From Actinoplanes subtropicus (GTDB lineage: Bacteria; Actinomycetota; Actinomycetes; Mycobacteriales; Micromonosporaceae): 64,000 bases of DNA. The DNA lies in NCBI RefSeq assembly GCF_000721705.1, contig NZ_JOJL01000042.1:62001-126000 (forward strand), in the 5' to 3' direction. The position numbers and the translations under genes were made by a program. Under the pieces are notes generated by a model. That model had not been told where the DNA came from and searched no databases. It saw only the letters and a program-made list of their open reading frames with translations. The first letter of the stretch is position 1. Each line of letters opens with the position of its first letter. Positions 8,784 to 17,593 of this stretch are shown here, piece after piece.

Positions 8784-9548
8784 TCAGAACGAGGCGCCCA
8801 GGGGATGGTCGAAGCCGCGCTCGGCCATCCGGCCCGCCACCTCGGTCAGGTCCTTGACGAAGGTGTCGACCCGCTCGTCGGTGAAGCGCATGGTCGGCCC
8901 GCTGAGCGTGAGCGCGGCGACCACCGTGCCGGCGCGGCCGAGCACCGGCACGGCGACCGCGCTCAGCCCCTCCTCGCGCTCGCCGTGACTGACCGCGAAG
9001 CCCTGGTGGGTGGCCTCGTCGATCCACTCCTGCAGCCGGCGGACATGCTGTTCGCCGTACGGCGAGGACCTGGCGACCCGGGTCAGCAGCCCGGGGGTGG
9101 CGTTGCGCAGCAGCACCTTGGCCGAGGCGCCACCCCACATCGGCAGCTCGTCGCCGACGTGTACGACGTGCCGCAGCGGCTGCGGGCTCTCCTGCTGGGC
9201 GATGCAGACCCGGACGATGTCCCGGGCCACGTACACGTTGACCGTCTCGCGGTCCTTGGCGGCCAGGTCGCGCATCATCCGCTTGGTCTCCGGCGGCAGC
9301 TCCCAGCTGCTGCGGGCCAGATGCGCCCACCGCCACAGGCCCGGGCCGGCCATGTAGCCGCTGCTGGTGGCCCAGAGCAGGCCCATCTGTTCGAGGGTCT
9401 GGATCAGCCGGATCACCGTGGTCTTGGCCAGGCCGGTGGCGGCCACCACCTCCCGCACGGTGATCGACGGCCGCTCCTCGGTGAGCAGCGACAGGATGTC
9501 CAGCGCGCGCTGGACGCTGCGGACCCCAGTTGCCGAGCTGTCTTCCAC
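8784..9548 (-). CDS. IclR-family transcriptional regulator
   Basis: This is a 254-residue two-domain regulator: an N-terminal winged HTH (SVQRALDILSLL, then REVVAATGLAKTTVIRLIQTLE) and a C-terminal effector domain (GFAVSHGEREEGLSAVAVPV). I prefer the GTG at 9548, preceded by GAGAGGGG, over the GTG at 9605, which lacks a ribosome binding site; the longer form would add 19 residues. It heads the minus-strand operon IclR, CoA-transferase, lyase and is divergent from the aldehyde dehydrogenase/ThDP/transporter operon. It probably controls both through the 195-bp shared promoter region and may control the quinoprotein gene at 18.8 kb, which carries the same dyad. Confidence 0.92.
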   Translation of the reverse strand: MEDSSATGVRSVQRALDILSLLTEERPSITVREVVAATGLAKTTVIRLIQTLEQMGLLWATSSGYMAGPGLWRWAHLARSSWELPPETKRMMRDLAAKDRETVNVYVARDIVRVCIAQQESPQPLRHVVHVGDELPMWGGASAKVLLRNATPGLLTRVARSSPYGEQHVRRLQEWIDEATHQGFAVSHGEREEGLSAVAVPVLGRAGTVVAALTLSGPTMRFTDERVDTFVKDLTEVAGRMAERGFDHPLGASF

Positions 9549-9611
9549 GGTGCCCCTCTCACTCCGCCGGCCGGGCTGCCGGGCGGCACTGATTCTGCCG
9601 CTCACGAGCGC

Positions 9612-9624
9612 GGTTCATCGGACC
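9612..9624. promoter_or_regulatory. Candidate IclR half-operator near the IclR start
   Basis: GGTTCATCGGACC resembles, on the opposite strand, GGTTCATCGGTTC found at 18701-18713 (11 of 13 positions). It lies in the IclR/aldehyde-dehydrogenase divergent region, on the IclR side. Its function is inferred only from recurrence. Confidence 0.35.
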
Positions 9625-9714
9625 GTAACTTTCTCGGCCCGCCCTATTGCGAGGAACCGGCGGTCGCCCGTACGTTACACCTAGTCCACACAGCGGTCCA
9701 GAAGCCCACCTTAC

Positions 9715-9731
9715 GGTCCATCTAGCGGACC
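9715..9731. promoter_or_regulatory. 17-bp dyad, candidate IclR operator at the aldehyde dehydrogenase gene
   Basis: GGTCCATCTAGCGGACC has 5-bp arms GGTCC/GGACC and a 7-bp centre. It ends one base before the GGGGAGGA ribosome binding site and 12 bases before the ATG at 9744. A copy with one mismatch occupies the same place relative to the quinoprotein gene (18746-18762). Confidence 0.55.
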
Positions 9732-9743
9732 TGGGGAGGAAGA

Positions 9744-11204
9744 ATGCTGCAAACGATCCTGAAATCGGCCGACGCGCCCGCCTTGCTCGGTGGTGTCTGG
9801 CTGACGGCGGGTCCGACGGCCGAGCGGATCGGTCCGTACACCGGGAGCGTCGTGAGTCGCGCCCGGGTCGCCGCCGACGGCGACGTGCCCACCGCGGTCC
9901 GGCATGCCCACGCGTACGCGAAACGGATGGCCCGCCTCGCGCCGGCCACCCGGGCCGGGATCCTGGCGGCCGCGTCCCGCCTGGCCGCCGAGCACCGGGC
10001 CGGGATCGCCCGGCTGATCGCCCTCGAACTCGGCAAGCCGGTCCGGGACGGGCTCGGCGAGATGGACCGGGTGGCCGACACGTTCGCGGTCTGCGCGGCC
10101 GAGGCCCGGCGGATCGGCGGCGACCTGCTGCCGGTGGCCGGCTGGGAGCGCGGCGTCGGCGACACGGCGCTCACCTACCGCGCGCCGGCCGGGATCGCGC
10201 TCGCGATCACGCCGTTCAACGCGCCGGCCAACCTGCTCGCGCACAAGCTCGGCGCCTCCTTCGCGGCCGGGAACACGACGCTGGTCAAGGCGCCGCCGCA
10301 GGCCCCCTCGGTCTCGGCGGCGGTGGTCGCGCTGCTGCTCGCGGCGGGCGCGCCGGTCGAGGCGGTGCAGTTGCTGCACGGCGGGGGCGAGGTGGGGGCG
10401 GCACTGTGCGCGGCGCCGGAAATTTCCGTCATCAGCTTCACCGGTAGCGCCGCCACGGGAGCGGCCGTGGCCCGGGCGGCCGGCGCGAAACGCCTGGTCC
10501 TGGAGTTGGGCGGCAATGCGGCCACGATCGTCTGCGAGGACGCCGACATCTCGGAAGCCGCCCAACTGAGCGCGCGCACCGGTTACAGCAATTCAGGCCA
10601 GAGTTGCATCTCGGTGCAGCGAATCTATGTTCACCGGTCGCGCTTCGAGGACTTCGTCCAAATATTTACGGATAAAGTGGCCGGGCTGACGGTTGGCGAT
10701 CCGCTCGATCCCGCTACCGATGTCGGGTCGATGGTGGACGCGGAGGCGGCGGCGCGGGTGGCCGGCTGGGCTGCCGACGCCGCCGCCGCGGGCGCCACGA
10801 TCACAACTGGCGGGCGAAACGACGGGGCGACCCTGCTGCCGACCGTGGTGGCCGATCCGCCGCCGGACGCGGCCGTGGTCACCCAGGAGGTCTTCGGGGC
10901 GCTGGTCGCGGTCCTGCCGTACGACGACTTCGACGACGTCATCGCCACCTGCAACGCCAGCCGCTACGGGCTGCAGGCCGGGATCTTCACCACCGACGTC
11001 CGCAAGATCCTCACCGCTTGGCGCGAGCTCGAGGTCGGCGGCCTGATCGTCAACGGCACCTCCAACTACCGGCTCGACCACGTGCCGTTCGGCGGGGTCA
11101 AGGACTCCGGCTTCGGCCGCGAGTCGCCGGGCTGCATGGTCGACGACTTCACGGTCGTCAAGACGCTGATCCTGCGAGGCATGTCCATCTGGGGGGAACA
11201 GTGA
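9744..11204 (+). CDS. NAD(P)-dependent aldehyde dehydrogenase
   Basis: This 486-residue enzyme belongs to the aldehyde dehydrogenase superfamily. Visible hallmarks are ITPFNAPANLLAHKLG, the cofactor-binding SFTGSAATG, the general-base Glu in LELGGNAA, the nucleophilic Cys in NSGQSCISVQR, and PFGGVKDSGFGRE near the C terminus. The closest groups I recognise are lactaldehyde, glycolaldehyde and phosphono- or sulfo-acetaldehyde dehydrogenases; the aldehyde is not fixed by sequence. It is the first gene of the operon running to 17543 and overlaps the ThDP enzyme by GTGA. A 2-oxoacid decarboxylated by that enzyme would give the aldehyde oxidised here; this is inference. Confidence 0.93.
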   Translation: MLQTILKSADAPALLGGVWLTAGPTAERIGPYTGSVVSRARVAADGDVPTAVRHAHAYAKRMARLAPATRAGILAAASRLAAEHRAGIARLIALELGKPVRDGLGEMDRVADTFAVCAAEARRIGGDLLPVAGWERGVGDTALTYRAPAGIALAITPFNAPANLLAHKLGASFAAGNTTLVKAPPQAPSVSAAVVALLLAAGAPVEAVQLLHGGGEVGAALCAAPEISVISFTGSAATGAAVARAAGAKRLVLELGGNAATIVCEDADISEAAQLSARTGYSNSGQSCISVQRIYVHRSRFEDFVQIFTDKVAGLTVGDPLDPATDVGSMVDAEAAARVAGWAADAAAAGATITTGGRNDGATLLPTVVADPPPDAAVVTQEVFGALVAVLPYDDFDDVIATCNASRYGLQAGIFTTDVRKILTAWRELEVGGLIVNGTSNYRLDHVPFGGVKDSGFGRESPGCMVDDFTVVKTLILRGMSIWGEQ

Positions 11205-12916
11205 CCGCCGCCGACAACCTGGTGCGCCAGCTCGAGGCGTACGGCGTCGAGCATGTCTTCGGCACCTGCGGGCACACCAACATCGCCCTGCTCGACGCGA
11301 TCGGCCGCAGCTCGATCGAGTTCGTCATCGCCCGGCACGAGCAGACCGCCGCGCACGCCGCCGACGGGTACGCCCGCGCCACCGGGCGGCCGGGCGTGCT
11401 GCTGACGCACGTCGGCCCGGGGATGATGAACGCGGTCACCGGGGTGGCCACCGCGGCGCTCGACTCGGTGCCGCTGGTCGCGATCTCCGGCGACATTCCC
11501 TCCTACCTGTACGGGCGGCACCCGCACCAGGAGGTCAACCTGCACGCGGACGCCGACCAGACGGCGATCTACCGGCCGTTCGTGAAGCGGGCGTGGCACG
11601 TGCACCGGGCCGAGGACCTGGCCCGATTCGCCGAGCGCGCGTTCTGGACGGCCACCTCGGGGCGGCCGGGAGCGGTGCTGCTCAACGTGCCGATGGACGT
11701 GTTCTCCCGGGAGTTGCCCGGTGCGGTCGAGTACCCGCTTCCGGCGTACGCCGCGAAGGCAGGCCTGACCACGGCGGACGGTGAGCGGATCGCGGGTCTG
11801 CTGGCCGCGGCCGAGCGGCCGCTGATCTACCTCGGCGGCGGGCTCGGCGTCGAGGGGCGGCGGGCGCTGCGCGAACTGGCCGAGCATTTCGAGATCCCGG
11901 TGGCGCATTCGCTGATGGCGAAGGGCGCGCTGCCCGATGAGCACCCGCTGGTGCTGGGGATGACCGGGTTCTGGGGGCTCGAGATCACCAATGAGTACGC
12001 GCGGAAGGCCGATCTCGTGCTGGCGATCGCGACCCGGTTCGCGGAGACCGACGCGAGTTCCTGGAATCCGGCGTACACCTGGAGTTTTCCGCCCTCGAAG
12101 TTGATCCAGATCGACATCGATCCGGCGGAGATCGGCCGCAACTACCCCGTCGAGATGGGAGTGGTGGCCGACGCTTCGCTTGCCGTGGCGGCCATCCGTG
12201 ACGCCTCGCTGTCCCACGGCAGGATCACCCGGCCGGACTTGCTGCGACAAATCGGAAATGCCCGGCAGGCGCTGTTCGCCGGCAGTGCTTCGCGGGGCAG
12301 AAGCGACAATTTCCCGCTGCGACCCGAGCGAATCCTGGCCGATGTGCGAGCCGCGCTGCCGGACGACGCCATCCTGGTCACCGACGTCGGATGGAACAAG
12401 AACGGCGTCGCGCAGTGCTATCCGCTGCCCGCCGCCGGGCGGTTCATCACCCCGGGCGGCGCGTCCACGATGGGCTTCGGCCCGGCCGCGGCGCTCGGCG
12501 TGCAGATCGCCGAGCCCGAACGGGTGGTCGTCGCGCTGATCGGCGACGGGGGGATGAGCGCTCAACTGCCGGCGGTGCCGATGGCGGTCGAGCGCGGCCT
12601 CCCGGTGATCTTCCTGGTGATGAACAACCGGGCCCACGGCACGATCTCCGACCTGCAGGCGAAGTTCTTCGGCCGCAGCTACGGCTGCGACTTCACCGAT
12701 CCGCAGGGCCGGCCGTACAGCCCGGACTTCGCCGCGTACGGGCGGGCCTGTGGCGCCGACGGCTACCTGGTCGAGACCCCCGCGGGGCTCGGCGGGGCAC
12801 TGCGAAAAGCGATCGAGAACCGCCGCCCGGCGGTGCTCGACGTGCCGATGGTCAACGAACCGGTGCCGACGCCCGGGCACTGGAACATCACGGACATCTA
12901 CCAGGGCCGATTTTGA
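11201..12916 (+). CDS. Thiamine diphosphate-dependent enzyme (acetolactate synthase/decarboxylase-like)
   Basis: This 571-residue protein has the three-domain layout of the POX/ALS family. The ThDP-activating Glu47 lies in ARHEQTAAHAADGYA, and the ThDP/Mg motif begins GDGG at 448 and ends with the Asn pair at 475-476. The middle domain retains the Rossmann-like fold. Glyoxylate carboligase is unlikely because that enzyme lacks the Glu. Acetolactate synthase is unlikely because no small subunit or amino-acid biosynthetic gene is near. A 2-oxoacid decarboxylase or carboligase in a degradation pathway fits the coupled aldehyde dehydrogenase. The start is a GTG overlapping the upstream stop. Confidence 0.88.
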   Translation: MTAADNLVRQLEAYGVEHVFGTCGHTNIALLDAIGRSSIEFVIARHEQTAAHAADGYARATGRPGVLLTHVGPGMMNAVTGVATAALDSVPLVAISGDIPSYLYGRHPHQEVNLHADADQTAIYRPFVKRAWHVHRAEDLARFAERAFWTATSGRPGAVLLNVPMDVFSRELPGAVEYPLPAYAAKAGLTTADGERIAGLLAAAERPLIYLGGGLGVEGRRALRELAEHFEIPVAHSLMAKGALPDEHPLVLGMTGFWGLEITNEYARKADLVLAIATRFAETDASSWNPAYTWSFPPSKLIQIDIDPAEIGRNYPVEMGVVADASLAVAAIRDASLSHGRITRPDLLRQIGNARQALFAGSASRGRSDNFPLRPERILADVRAALPDDAILVTDVGWNKNGVAQCYPLPAAGRFITPGGASTMGFGPAAALGVQIAEPERVVVALIGDGGMSAQLPAVPMAVERGLPVIFLVMNNRAHGTISDLQAKFFGRSYGCDFTDPQGRPYSPDFAAYGRACGADGYLVETPAGLGGALRKAIENRRPAVLDVPMVNEPVPTPGHWNITDIYQGRF

Positions 12917-12952
12917 AGAAGACCCAGTTCGATAGATTGAGGTGAGACGCAC

Positions 12953-14095
12953 GTGGCGCGAAACCGTCCCCTGTACGCCCTTGCCGTCCTGGCCCTCGTC
13001 CTGGCCGGCTGCAGCGCACCCGGATCCGATAAGAAGTCCTCCGGCAGCACCACCGGACCGATCAAAATCGCTCTCGTCGACGCCCAGAGCGGCCAGCTGA
13101 GCTCGCTCGGCGCCTGGGAGCTCAAGGGCGCGAAGCTGGCCGTGTCCGAGTGGAACGCCCAGGGCGGCATCAACGGCCGGCAGATCCAGCTCGACGTCTT
13201 CGACGACCAGGGCGACCCGACGACCGGCACCAACCTGGCCCGCAAGATCCAGAGCGAGGGCTACCTCGCGATGATCGGCACGGCGGAGAGCGCGGTGACC
13301 ATCGCCATGGCGCCGACGCTCAAAACCGCTCAGATCCCGAACATCACCTCCGGCCAGTCGCCGGGGCTGGTCGCGGTCGGCAGCGAGTTCCTGTTCCTGA
13401 ACGGGCCCACCTCGACGACCTACGACGAGACCCTGGCGAAATACGTCGTCGATCAGCAGGGCATCAAGAACATCGCGATGATCACCAACAACGGGTCGTA
13501 CGGCAAGGGCGAGCACGACGCGTTCACCAAGGCACTCGCCAAGCGCAGCGTCACGCCGGTCGCCGATCAGGTGGTCACGACCGATCAGAAGGACTTCAGC
13601 GCGGCGCTCACCGCGATCCGGCAGAAGAGCCCGAAACTGATTTTCCTGGGCGCCGAGGAGGTGGAGTCGGGGCTCATCGTGAAGCAGGCGCGGGACCTGG
13701 GCATCACGGCGCCGTTCGCGGGCGGGGCGCCGCAGGGCACGCCGGTCTTCCTGAACACGGCCGGCGCGCAGAACGTCGAGGGCACGATCGTCAGCTCGCC
13801 GTATCTGAGCAACGACATCAGCCCGGCCTCGAAGAAGTTCGCGGACGCGTACAAGGCGGCCTACGGCGAGGACGCGGAACTGCACGGGGCGAAGGCGTAC
13901 GACGGCGCGCAGATCATGCTGACCGCACTGAAGAACAGCAATGTCGCCACGGGGAAGGCATTGGCCGACGCCATCCGGGCGACCAAGTACCAGGGGCTGC
14001 TCGGCGACTTCGCGTACGACAACACGGGTGTCGGGATCTTCGCCACCTCGATCGGCAAGATTTCGAACGGAAAGCTCGTAGCGGCCACCAGCTAG
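12953..14095 (+). CDS. Branched-chain-type ABC transporter substrate-binding lipoprotein
   Basis: This 380-residue periplasmic-binding-fold protein (Peripla_BP_6, LivJ-like) is anchored to the membrane outer face. The signal peptide ends in the lipobox LAGC with lipidated Cys20, followed by a Ser/Gly/Lys linker. Mature features include IKIALVDAQSGQLSSLG and the hinge segment VSEWNAQGGINGRQI typical of Liv/Urt/aromatic-acid binding proteins. It starts with GTG at 12953 after GAGGTGAG. It belongs to the operon begun by the aldehyde dehydrogenase, so it likely binds the substrate of that pathway (an organic or aromatic acid) rather than leucine. A strong hairpin follows it. Confidence 0.93.
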   Translation: MARNRPLYALAVLALVLAGCSAPGSDKKSSGSTTGPIKIALVDAQSGQLSSLGAWELKGAKLAVSEWNAQGGINGRQIQLDVFDDQGDPTTGTNLARKIQSEGYLAMIGTAESAVTIAMAPTLKTAQIPNITSGQSPGLVAVGSEFLFLNGPTSTTYDETLAKYVVDQQGIKNIAMITNNGSYGKGEHDAFTKALAKRSVTPVADQVVTTDQKDFSAALTAIRQKSPKLIFLGAEEVESGLIVKQARDLGITAPFAGGAPQGTPVFLNTAGAQNVEGTIVSSPYLSNDISPASKKFADAYKAAYGEDAELHGAKAYDGAQIMLTALKNSNVATGKALADAIRATKYQGLLGDFAYDNTGVGIFATSIGKISNGKLVAATS

Positions 14096-14107
14096 TTGCT
14101 CGATGTG

Positions 14108-14139
14108 GATCCCGGCGCCCTTTCGCGGGCGCCGGGATC
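14108..14139 (+). terminator. 13-bp hairpin between binding-protein and permease genes
   Basis: GATCCCGGCGCCC and GGGCGCCGGGATC form a perfect 13-bp stem with a 6-nt TTTCGC loop, with no U-tract. Its position between the binding-protein stop and the permease start fits a partial terminator or a 3' mRNA stabiliser that keeps the binding protein more abundant than the membrane subunits. Confidence 0.7.
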
Positions 14140-14158
14140 GCGGCCATCCGGGAGTGCC

Positions 14159-15028
14159 ATGCAGGTCTTCTTTCAGACGATCGTCGGCGGGGTCAGCCTG
14201 GGCGCCATCTATGCCCTGGTCGCGCTCGGCTTCTCGCTCGTCTACCGCACGATGGGGCTGGTCAATTTCGCGCACGGCAACGTGGTCACCGTCGGCGCGT
14301 ACCTGGCCTCCACCTTCTACCTGTCCGCGAAGTTGCCGTTTGCGATCGCGATGGTCGTGGCGATCGGGGTGACCGCCGTGATCGGTCTGGTGATCGAGCG
14401 GGTGCTGCGCCCGCTGGAGAACCGCGACTTCGACCTGATGCTGATCGGCACGATCGGGTTCGGGATCGTTCTCGACGCCTTGGTCATCATGATCTGGGGC
14501 GCCACCGGGCGGGCGGTGCCGTCGCCGGTGCCGGCCGCGCCGCTTTCGCTCTTCGGGCTGCGCATCCGGACGTACGACCTCGTGGTTCTCGCGATCGCGG
14601 CGATCGCGACCGTTCTGCTGGTGCTGTTCCTGTCCCGTACCAAGCGCGGGACGGCGATGCAGGCGGTCGCGATGGACCACGAGGCGGCCACCGCGGTCGG
14701 GATCCACGTCGGGCGATCGAACGCGATCGCTTTCGCCATCGGGGCCGGGCTCGCGGCGCTGGCCGGCGGCCTGGTCGGACCACTGCTGTACGTCAATCCC
14801 GCGCTCGGCGGCACGCTCGGCATCAAGGGCTTCGCGGCGGCGATCCTCGGCGGGTTCGGCAGCATCCCGGGAGCGATCGTCGGCGGTCTCGCGATCGGCG
14901 TCCTCGACTCGTTCGCGGCCGGGCACTTCCAGGGTTACTCCGAGTTGGTCACGTTCCTGGTCTTCACGGTCATCATCATGATCCGGCCGACCGGGGTGTT
15001 CGGCGAGCGGACGGTGAACCGCGCATGA
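14159..15028 (+). CDS. Branched-chain-type ABC transporter permease (LivH-like)
   Basis: This 289-residue inner-membrane permease has about eight predicted helices. The conserved start MQVFFQTIVGGVSLGAIYAL and the segment NFAHGNVVTVGAY are diagnostic for LivH/UrtB permeases, as is the C-terminal AILGGFGSIPGAIVGG. I chose the ATG at 14159 because homology starts there; the in-frame ATG at 14096 would read through the hairpin. The gene overlaps the fused permease/ATPase gene by ATGA. It forms the heteromeric channel with the LivM domain of the next gene. Confidence 0.94.
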   Translation: MQVFFQTIVGGVSLGAIYALVALGFSLVYRTMGLVNFAHGNVVTVGAYLASTFYLSAKLPFAIAMVVAIGVTAVIGLVIERVLRPLENRDFDLMLIGTIGFGIVLDALVIMIWGATGRAVPSPVPAAPLSLFGLRIRTYDLVVLAIAAIATVLLVLFLSRTKRGTAMQAVAMDHEAATAVGIHVGRSNAIAFAIGAGLAALAGGLVGPLLYVNPALGGTLGIKGFAAAILGGFGSIPGAIVGGLAIGVLDSFAAGHFQGYSELVTFLVFTVIIMIRPTGVFGERTVNRA

Positions 15029-16836
15029 GACCCCGTGTGAGACTCAGTTTGGGCTTCCTCTTTCTCCTCGCGGCCGGCCTGTGGTTCCTGCCGTACGGCT
15101 TGAGCTCGTACGCGATCCACGTCGCCAACGTGATCATCGTGTTCGCGGTGCTCGCCGTCGGCCTGGGACTGTGCATGGGCGTCGGTGGTCAGGTGAACCT
15201 GGCGCAGGTCGCGTTCTTCGGGGTCGGCGCCTATGCGACCGCGATCCTGACGACGCACGCCGGGCTCGGCTTCTGGCTGTCCGCGGCGATCGCGGTGGCG
15301 GCCACGGCGGCGACCGGCCTGCTGGTGGCCACACCCGCCCTCCGCGTCCAGTCGCACTACCTGGGGATCGTCACGCTCGGGCTGGCGCTCGCCTTCACCA
15401 ACTGGGTCACGAACGCGCAGATCGCCGGGGGAGCGGAGGGCATCTCGAACATCCCGGTGCCCACGCTGCCGGGCGTGGACCTGTCCAGTGAGTACCTGTA
15501 CTACTACCTCGAGCTGATCATTTTCGCGCTTGCGCTCGCGTTCGGTCTCTTCGTGGTGCGGACGGCGCTCGGCCGGCGGATGCGGGCGATGCGCGACGAC
15601 GCGCTGGCGGCCGGGGCGCTCGGCGCGGACGTGCCGGTGCTGCGGATGACGGCGTTCCTGCTCGCGAGCGTTTATGGCGGAATCGGCGGGGTGCTCTACG
15701 CGGGGTTGATCCGCTACGTCGCGCCCGAGTCATTTTCGATCGCCAACATGTTCCTGCTGCTCGCGATGGTCATCATCGGGGGCCGGCAGAGTCTGGTCGG
15801 GTGCGTGGCCGGCGCGGTGGGTCTCTATCTCGTCCGCGAGTTGCTGGTCGACCACCCGACGTTCGCCCAGATGGGTTACGGCTCGGTGGTTGTGCTGGTG
15901 GTCGTTTTCGCGCCCACGGGCCTGGCCGGGTTGCCGCCGCGGATTCGACAGGCGATCGCCCGGCGGCGAGGTCGGGGTCGCGAGACGGCGGCCCAGCTCG
16001 CCGAGTTCCGTCCTTACCCAGATCTTTCGGAGATATCGCTCGAAGGCGGCGATCCCCTTCTCTCGATCGACGGCATCACGAAGCAGTTCCGTGGTCTCAA
16101 GGCGCTTGATGACGTGTCGCTGAGCGTGCCGGCCGGGCAGATCCGGGGCATCGTCGGGCCGAACGGGTCGGGCAAGACCACCCTGTTCAACGTGGTCAGT
16201 GGCCTCTACCGGCCGACCGCAGGACGGGTTCGGTTCGCGGGTGCCGACGTGACCAGCCGGCCGCCCTACCGACTCTCCCGGGCCGGGATGTCCCGTACCT
16301 TCCAGAACCTCCGGCTGTTCGGCGATCTGACCGTACGGGAGAACATTCTGGTCGCGCTCGATCGCAGCCGCACGCTGTCGAGCTGGCGTTATCTGATCGC
16401 CCCGCTCGCGATCGTGCGCCGCGACCGTGACCTGCGCCGCCGCGCCGACGAGGTGCTCGATCGATACGGACTGACCGCGTTCGCCGCTTTGCCGCCGGAA
16501 TCGCTCCCGTACGGCACCCAGCGGCGGGTCGAGATCGCCCGGGCGGTCGCCTGCCGCCCGACGCTGCTCCTGCTGGACGAGCCCGCGGCCGGCCTCAACG
16601 GCGACGAGGTGCGCAAGCTCGGCGAGATGGTCCGATCGATCCGCGACACCGGCGTCACCGTCGTGCTCATCGAACACAACATGGGCCTGGTGATGAACCT
16701 CTGCGAGCGGATCACCGTGCTGGCCGGCGGCAAAGTGATCGCCGAGGGCACACCCGCCGCGGTCGCGGCCACGCCCGCCGTGATCGAGGCCTATCTCGGC
16801 GACTCGATGGACCTGCCTTCGGAGGTGACCTCGTGA
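15025..16836 (+). CDS. Fused branched-chain-type ABC permease-ATPase (LivM-LivG)
   Basis: This is a 603-residue natural fusion. Residues about 1-310 are a LivM-type permease with about ten hydrophobic segments and the motif GQVNLAQVAFFGVGAY. A basic/polar linker (residues about 312-340) follows. Residues about 345-603 form a LivG-type ATPase with Walker A GPNGSGKTT, the LivG-typical SRTFQNLRLF, an ABC signature shifted to PYGTQRRVEIARA, and Walker B LLLLDEPAAGL. No stop or frameshift separates the domains. With LivH, LivF and the lipoprotein it completes a five-domain importer from four genes. Start and stop overlap the neighbours (ATGA, GTGA). Confidence 0.94.
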   Translation: MRPRVRLSLGFLFLLAAGLWFLPYGLSSYAIHVANVIIVFAVLAVGLGLCMGVGGQVNLAQVAFFGVGAYATAILTTHAGLGFWLSAAIAVAATAATGLLVATPALRVQSHYLGIVTLGLALAFTNWVTNAQIAGGAEGISNIPVPTLPGVDLSSEYLYYYLELIIFALALAFGLFVVRTALGRRMRAMRDDALAAGALGADVPVLRMTAFLLASVYGGIGGVLYAGLIRYVAPESFSIANMFLLLAMVIIGGRQSLVGCVAGAVGLYLVRELLVDHPTFAQMGYGSVVVLVVVFAPTGLAGLPPRIRQAIARRRGRGRETAAQLAEFRPYPDLSEISLEGGDPLLSIDGITKQFRGLKALDDVSLSVPAGQIRGIVGPNGSGKTTLFNVVSGLYRPTAGRVRFAGADVTSRPPYRLSRAGMSRTFQNLRLFGDLTVRENILVALDRSRTLSSWRYLIAPLAIVRRDRDLRRRADEVLDRYGLTAFAALPPESLPYGTQRRVEIARAVACRPTLLLLDEPAAGLNGDEVRKLGEMVRSIRDTGVTVVLIEHNMGLVMNLCERITVLAGGKVIAEGTPAAVAATPAVIEAYLGDSMDLPSEVTS

Positions 16837-17543
16837 CCGCCTTGACCGTCGAGGGGCTGACCGTCCACTACGGCGGGGTCTGCGCCGTACGGGAACTCAG
16901 TCTGGAAGTTCCGCCCGGCGAGGCGGTCGGCGTGATCGGCGCGAACGGCGCCGGCAAGACCAGCACGCTCAAGGCCATCATGGGCCTGATCCCGCGCCGG
17001 GTCGCCGCGCTCCGCCTCGGCGACACCGACCTCACGACCGTGCCGGCGCGGGACATGGTCCGGCACGGCATCGGATACGTGCCGGAGGGCCGCCACGTCT
17101 TCGCCGGCCTCTCGGTCGAGAAGAACCTGCTCCTCGGTGCCTACGCGAAGCCGTGGAAGAAGGAGACCCGCGAGAACCTCACCCAGGTGTACGAGCTGTT
17201 CCCGGTCCTCGGCGAGATGCGTGAGCGGCTGGCGGGCGCGCTCTCCGGCGGCCAGCAGCAGATGCTGGCGATCGGTCGCGCGCTGATGTGCAAGCCGCGG
17301 CTGCTGTTGCTGGACGAGCCGTCGATGGGCCTCTCCCCGAAACTGGTCGAGGACATCCTGGCGGTGCTGCGGCGCCTGCGGGCGGACGGCCTGTCGATGC
17401 TCCTGGTCGAGCAGAACGCGAAACTCACCTTCGAAGCGACCAGCACCTGCCTGGTGGTCGAAAATGGTTCGGCCGCGATGACCGGCACCTCCGACAAGCT
17501 CCGCCACGATCCCCGGGTCCGGCAGATCTACCTGGGTCTGTGA
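16833..17543 (+). CDS. Branched-chain-type ABC transporter ATPase (LivF-like)
   Basis: This 236-residue ATPase has Walker A GANGAGKTST, the LivF-typical GIGYVPEGRHVFAGLSVEKNL, signature LSGGQQQMLAIGRAL and Walker B LLLLDEPSMGLSP. It starts with a GTG overlapping the stop of the fused LivM-LivG gene (GTGA) and is the last gene of the transporter operon. A strong hairpin closes the transcription unit. In Liv systems LivF pairs with LivG as an ATPase heterodimer; here LivG is tethered to the permease, so only LivF is a free subunit. Confidence 0.95.
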   Translation: MTALTVEGLTVHYGGVCAVRELSLEVPPGEAVGVIGANGAGKTSTLKAIMGLIPRRVAALRLGDTDLTTVPARDMVRHGIGYVPEGRHVFAGLSVEKNLLLGAYAKPWKKETRENLTQVYELFPVLGEMRERLAGALSGGQQQMLAIGRALMCKPRLLLLDEPSMGLSPKLVEDILAVLRRLRADGLSMLLVEQNAKLTFEATSTCLVVENGSAAMTGTSDKLRHDPRVRQIYLGL

Positions 17544-17548
17544 CCGGT

Positions 17549-17580
17549 CGCCGCCCCGGAGCGAGCGTCCCGGGGCGGCG
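17549..17580. terminator. Bidirectional hairpin terminator
   Basis: CGCCGCCCCGG and CCGGGGCGGCG form a perfect 11-bp stem with a 10-nt loop between the convergent stops of the LivF gene (17543) and the ThuA-like gene (17594). There is no long U-run on either strand, as is usual for high-GC actinomycete terminators. Confidence 0.75.
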
Positions 17581-17593
17581 AGAACAGAACGCC

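Noticed and set aside
13150..15024. Frame continuing upstream of the LivM-LivG gene through the binding-protein and LivH genes
   Set aside because: It is a shifted-frame shadow of the upstream genes; the ATG at 15025 with ATGA overlap is the real start.
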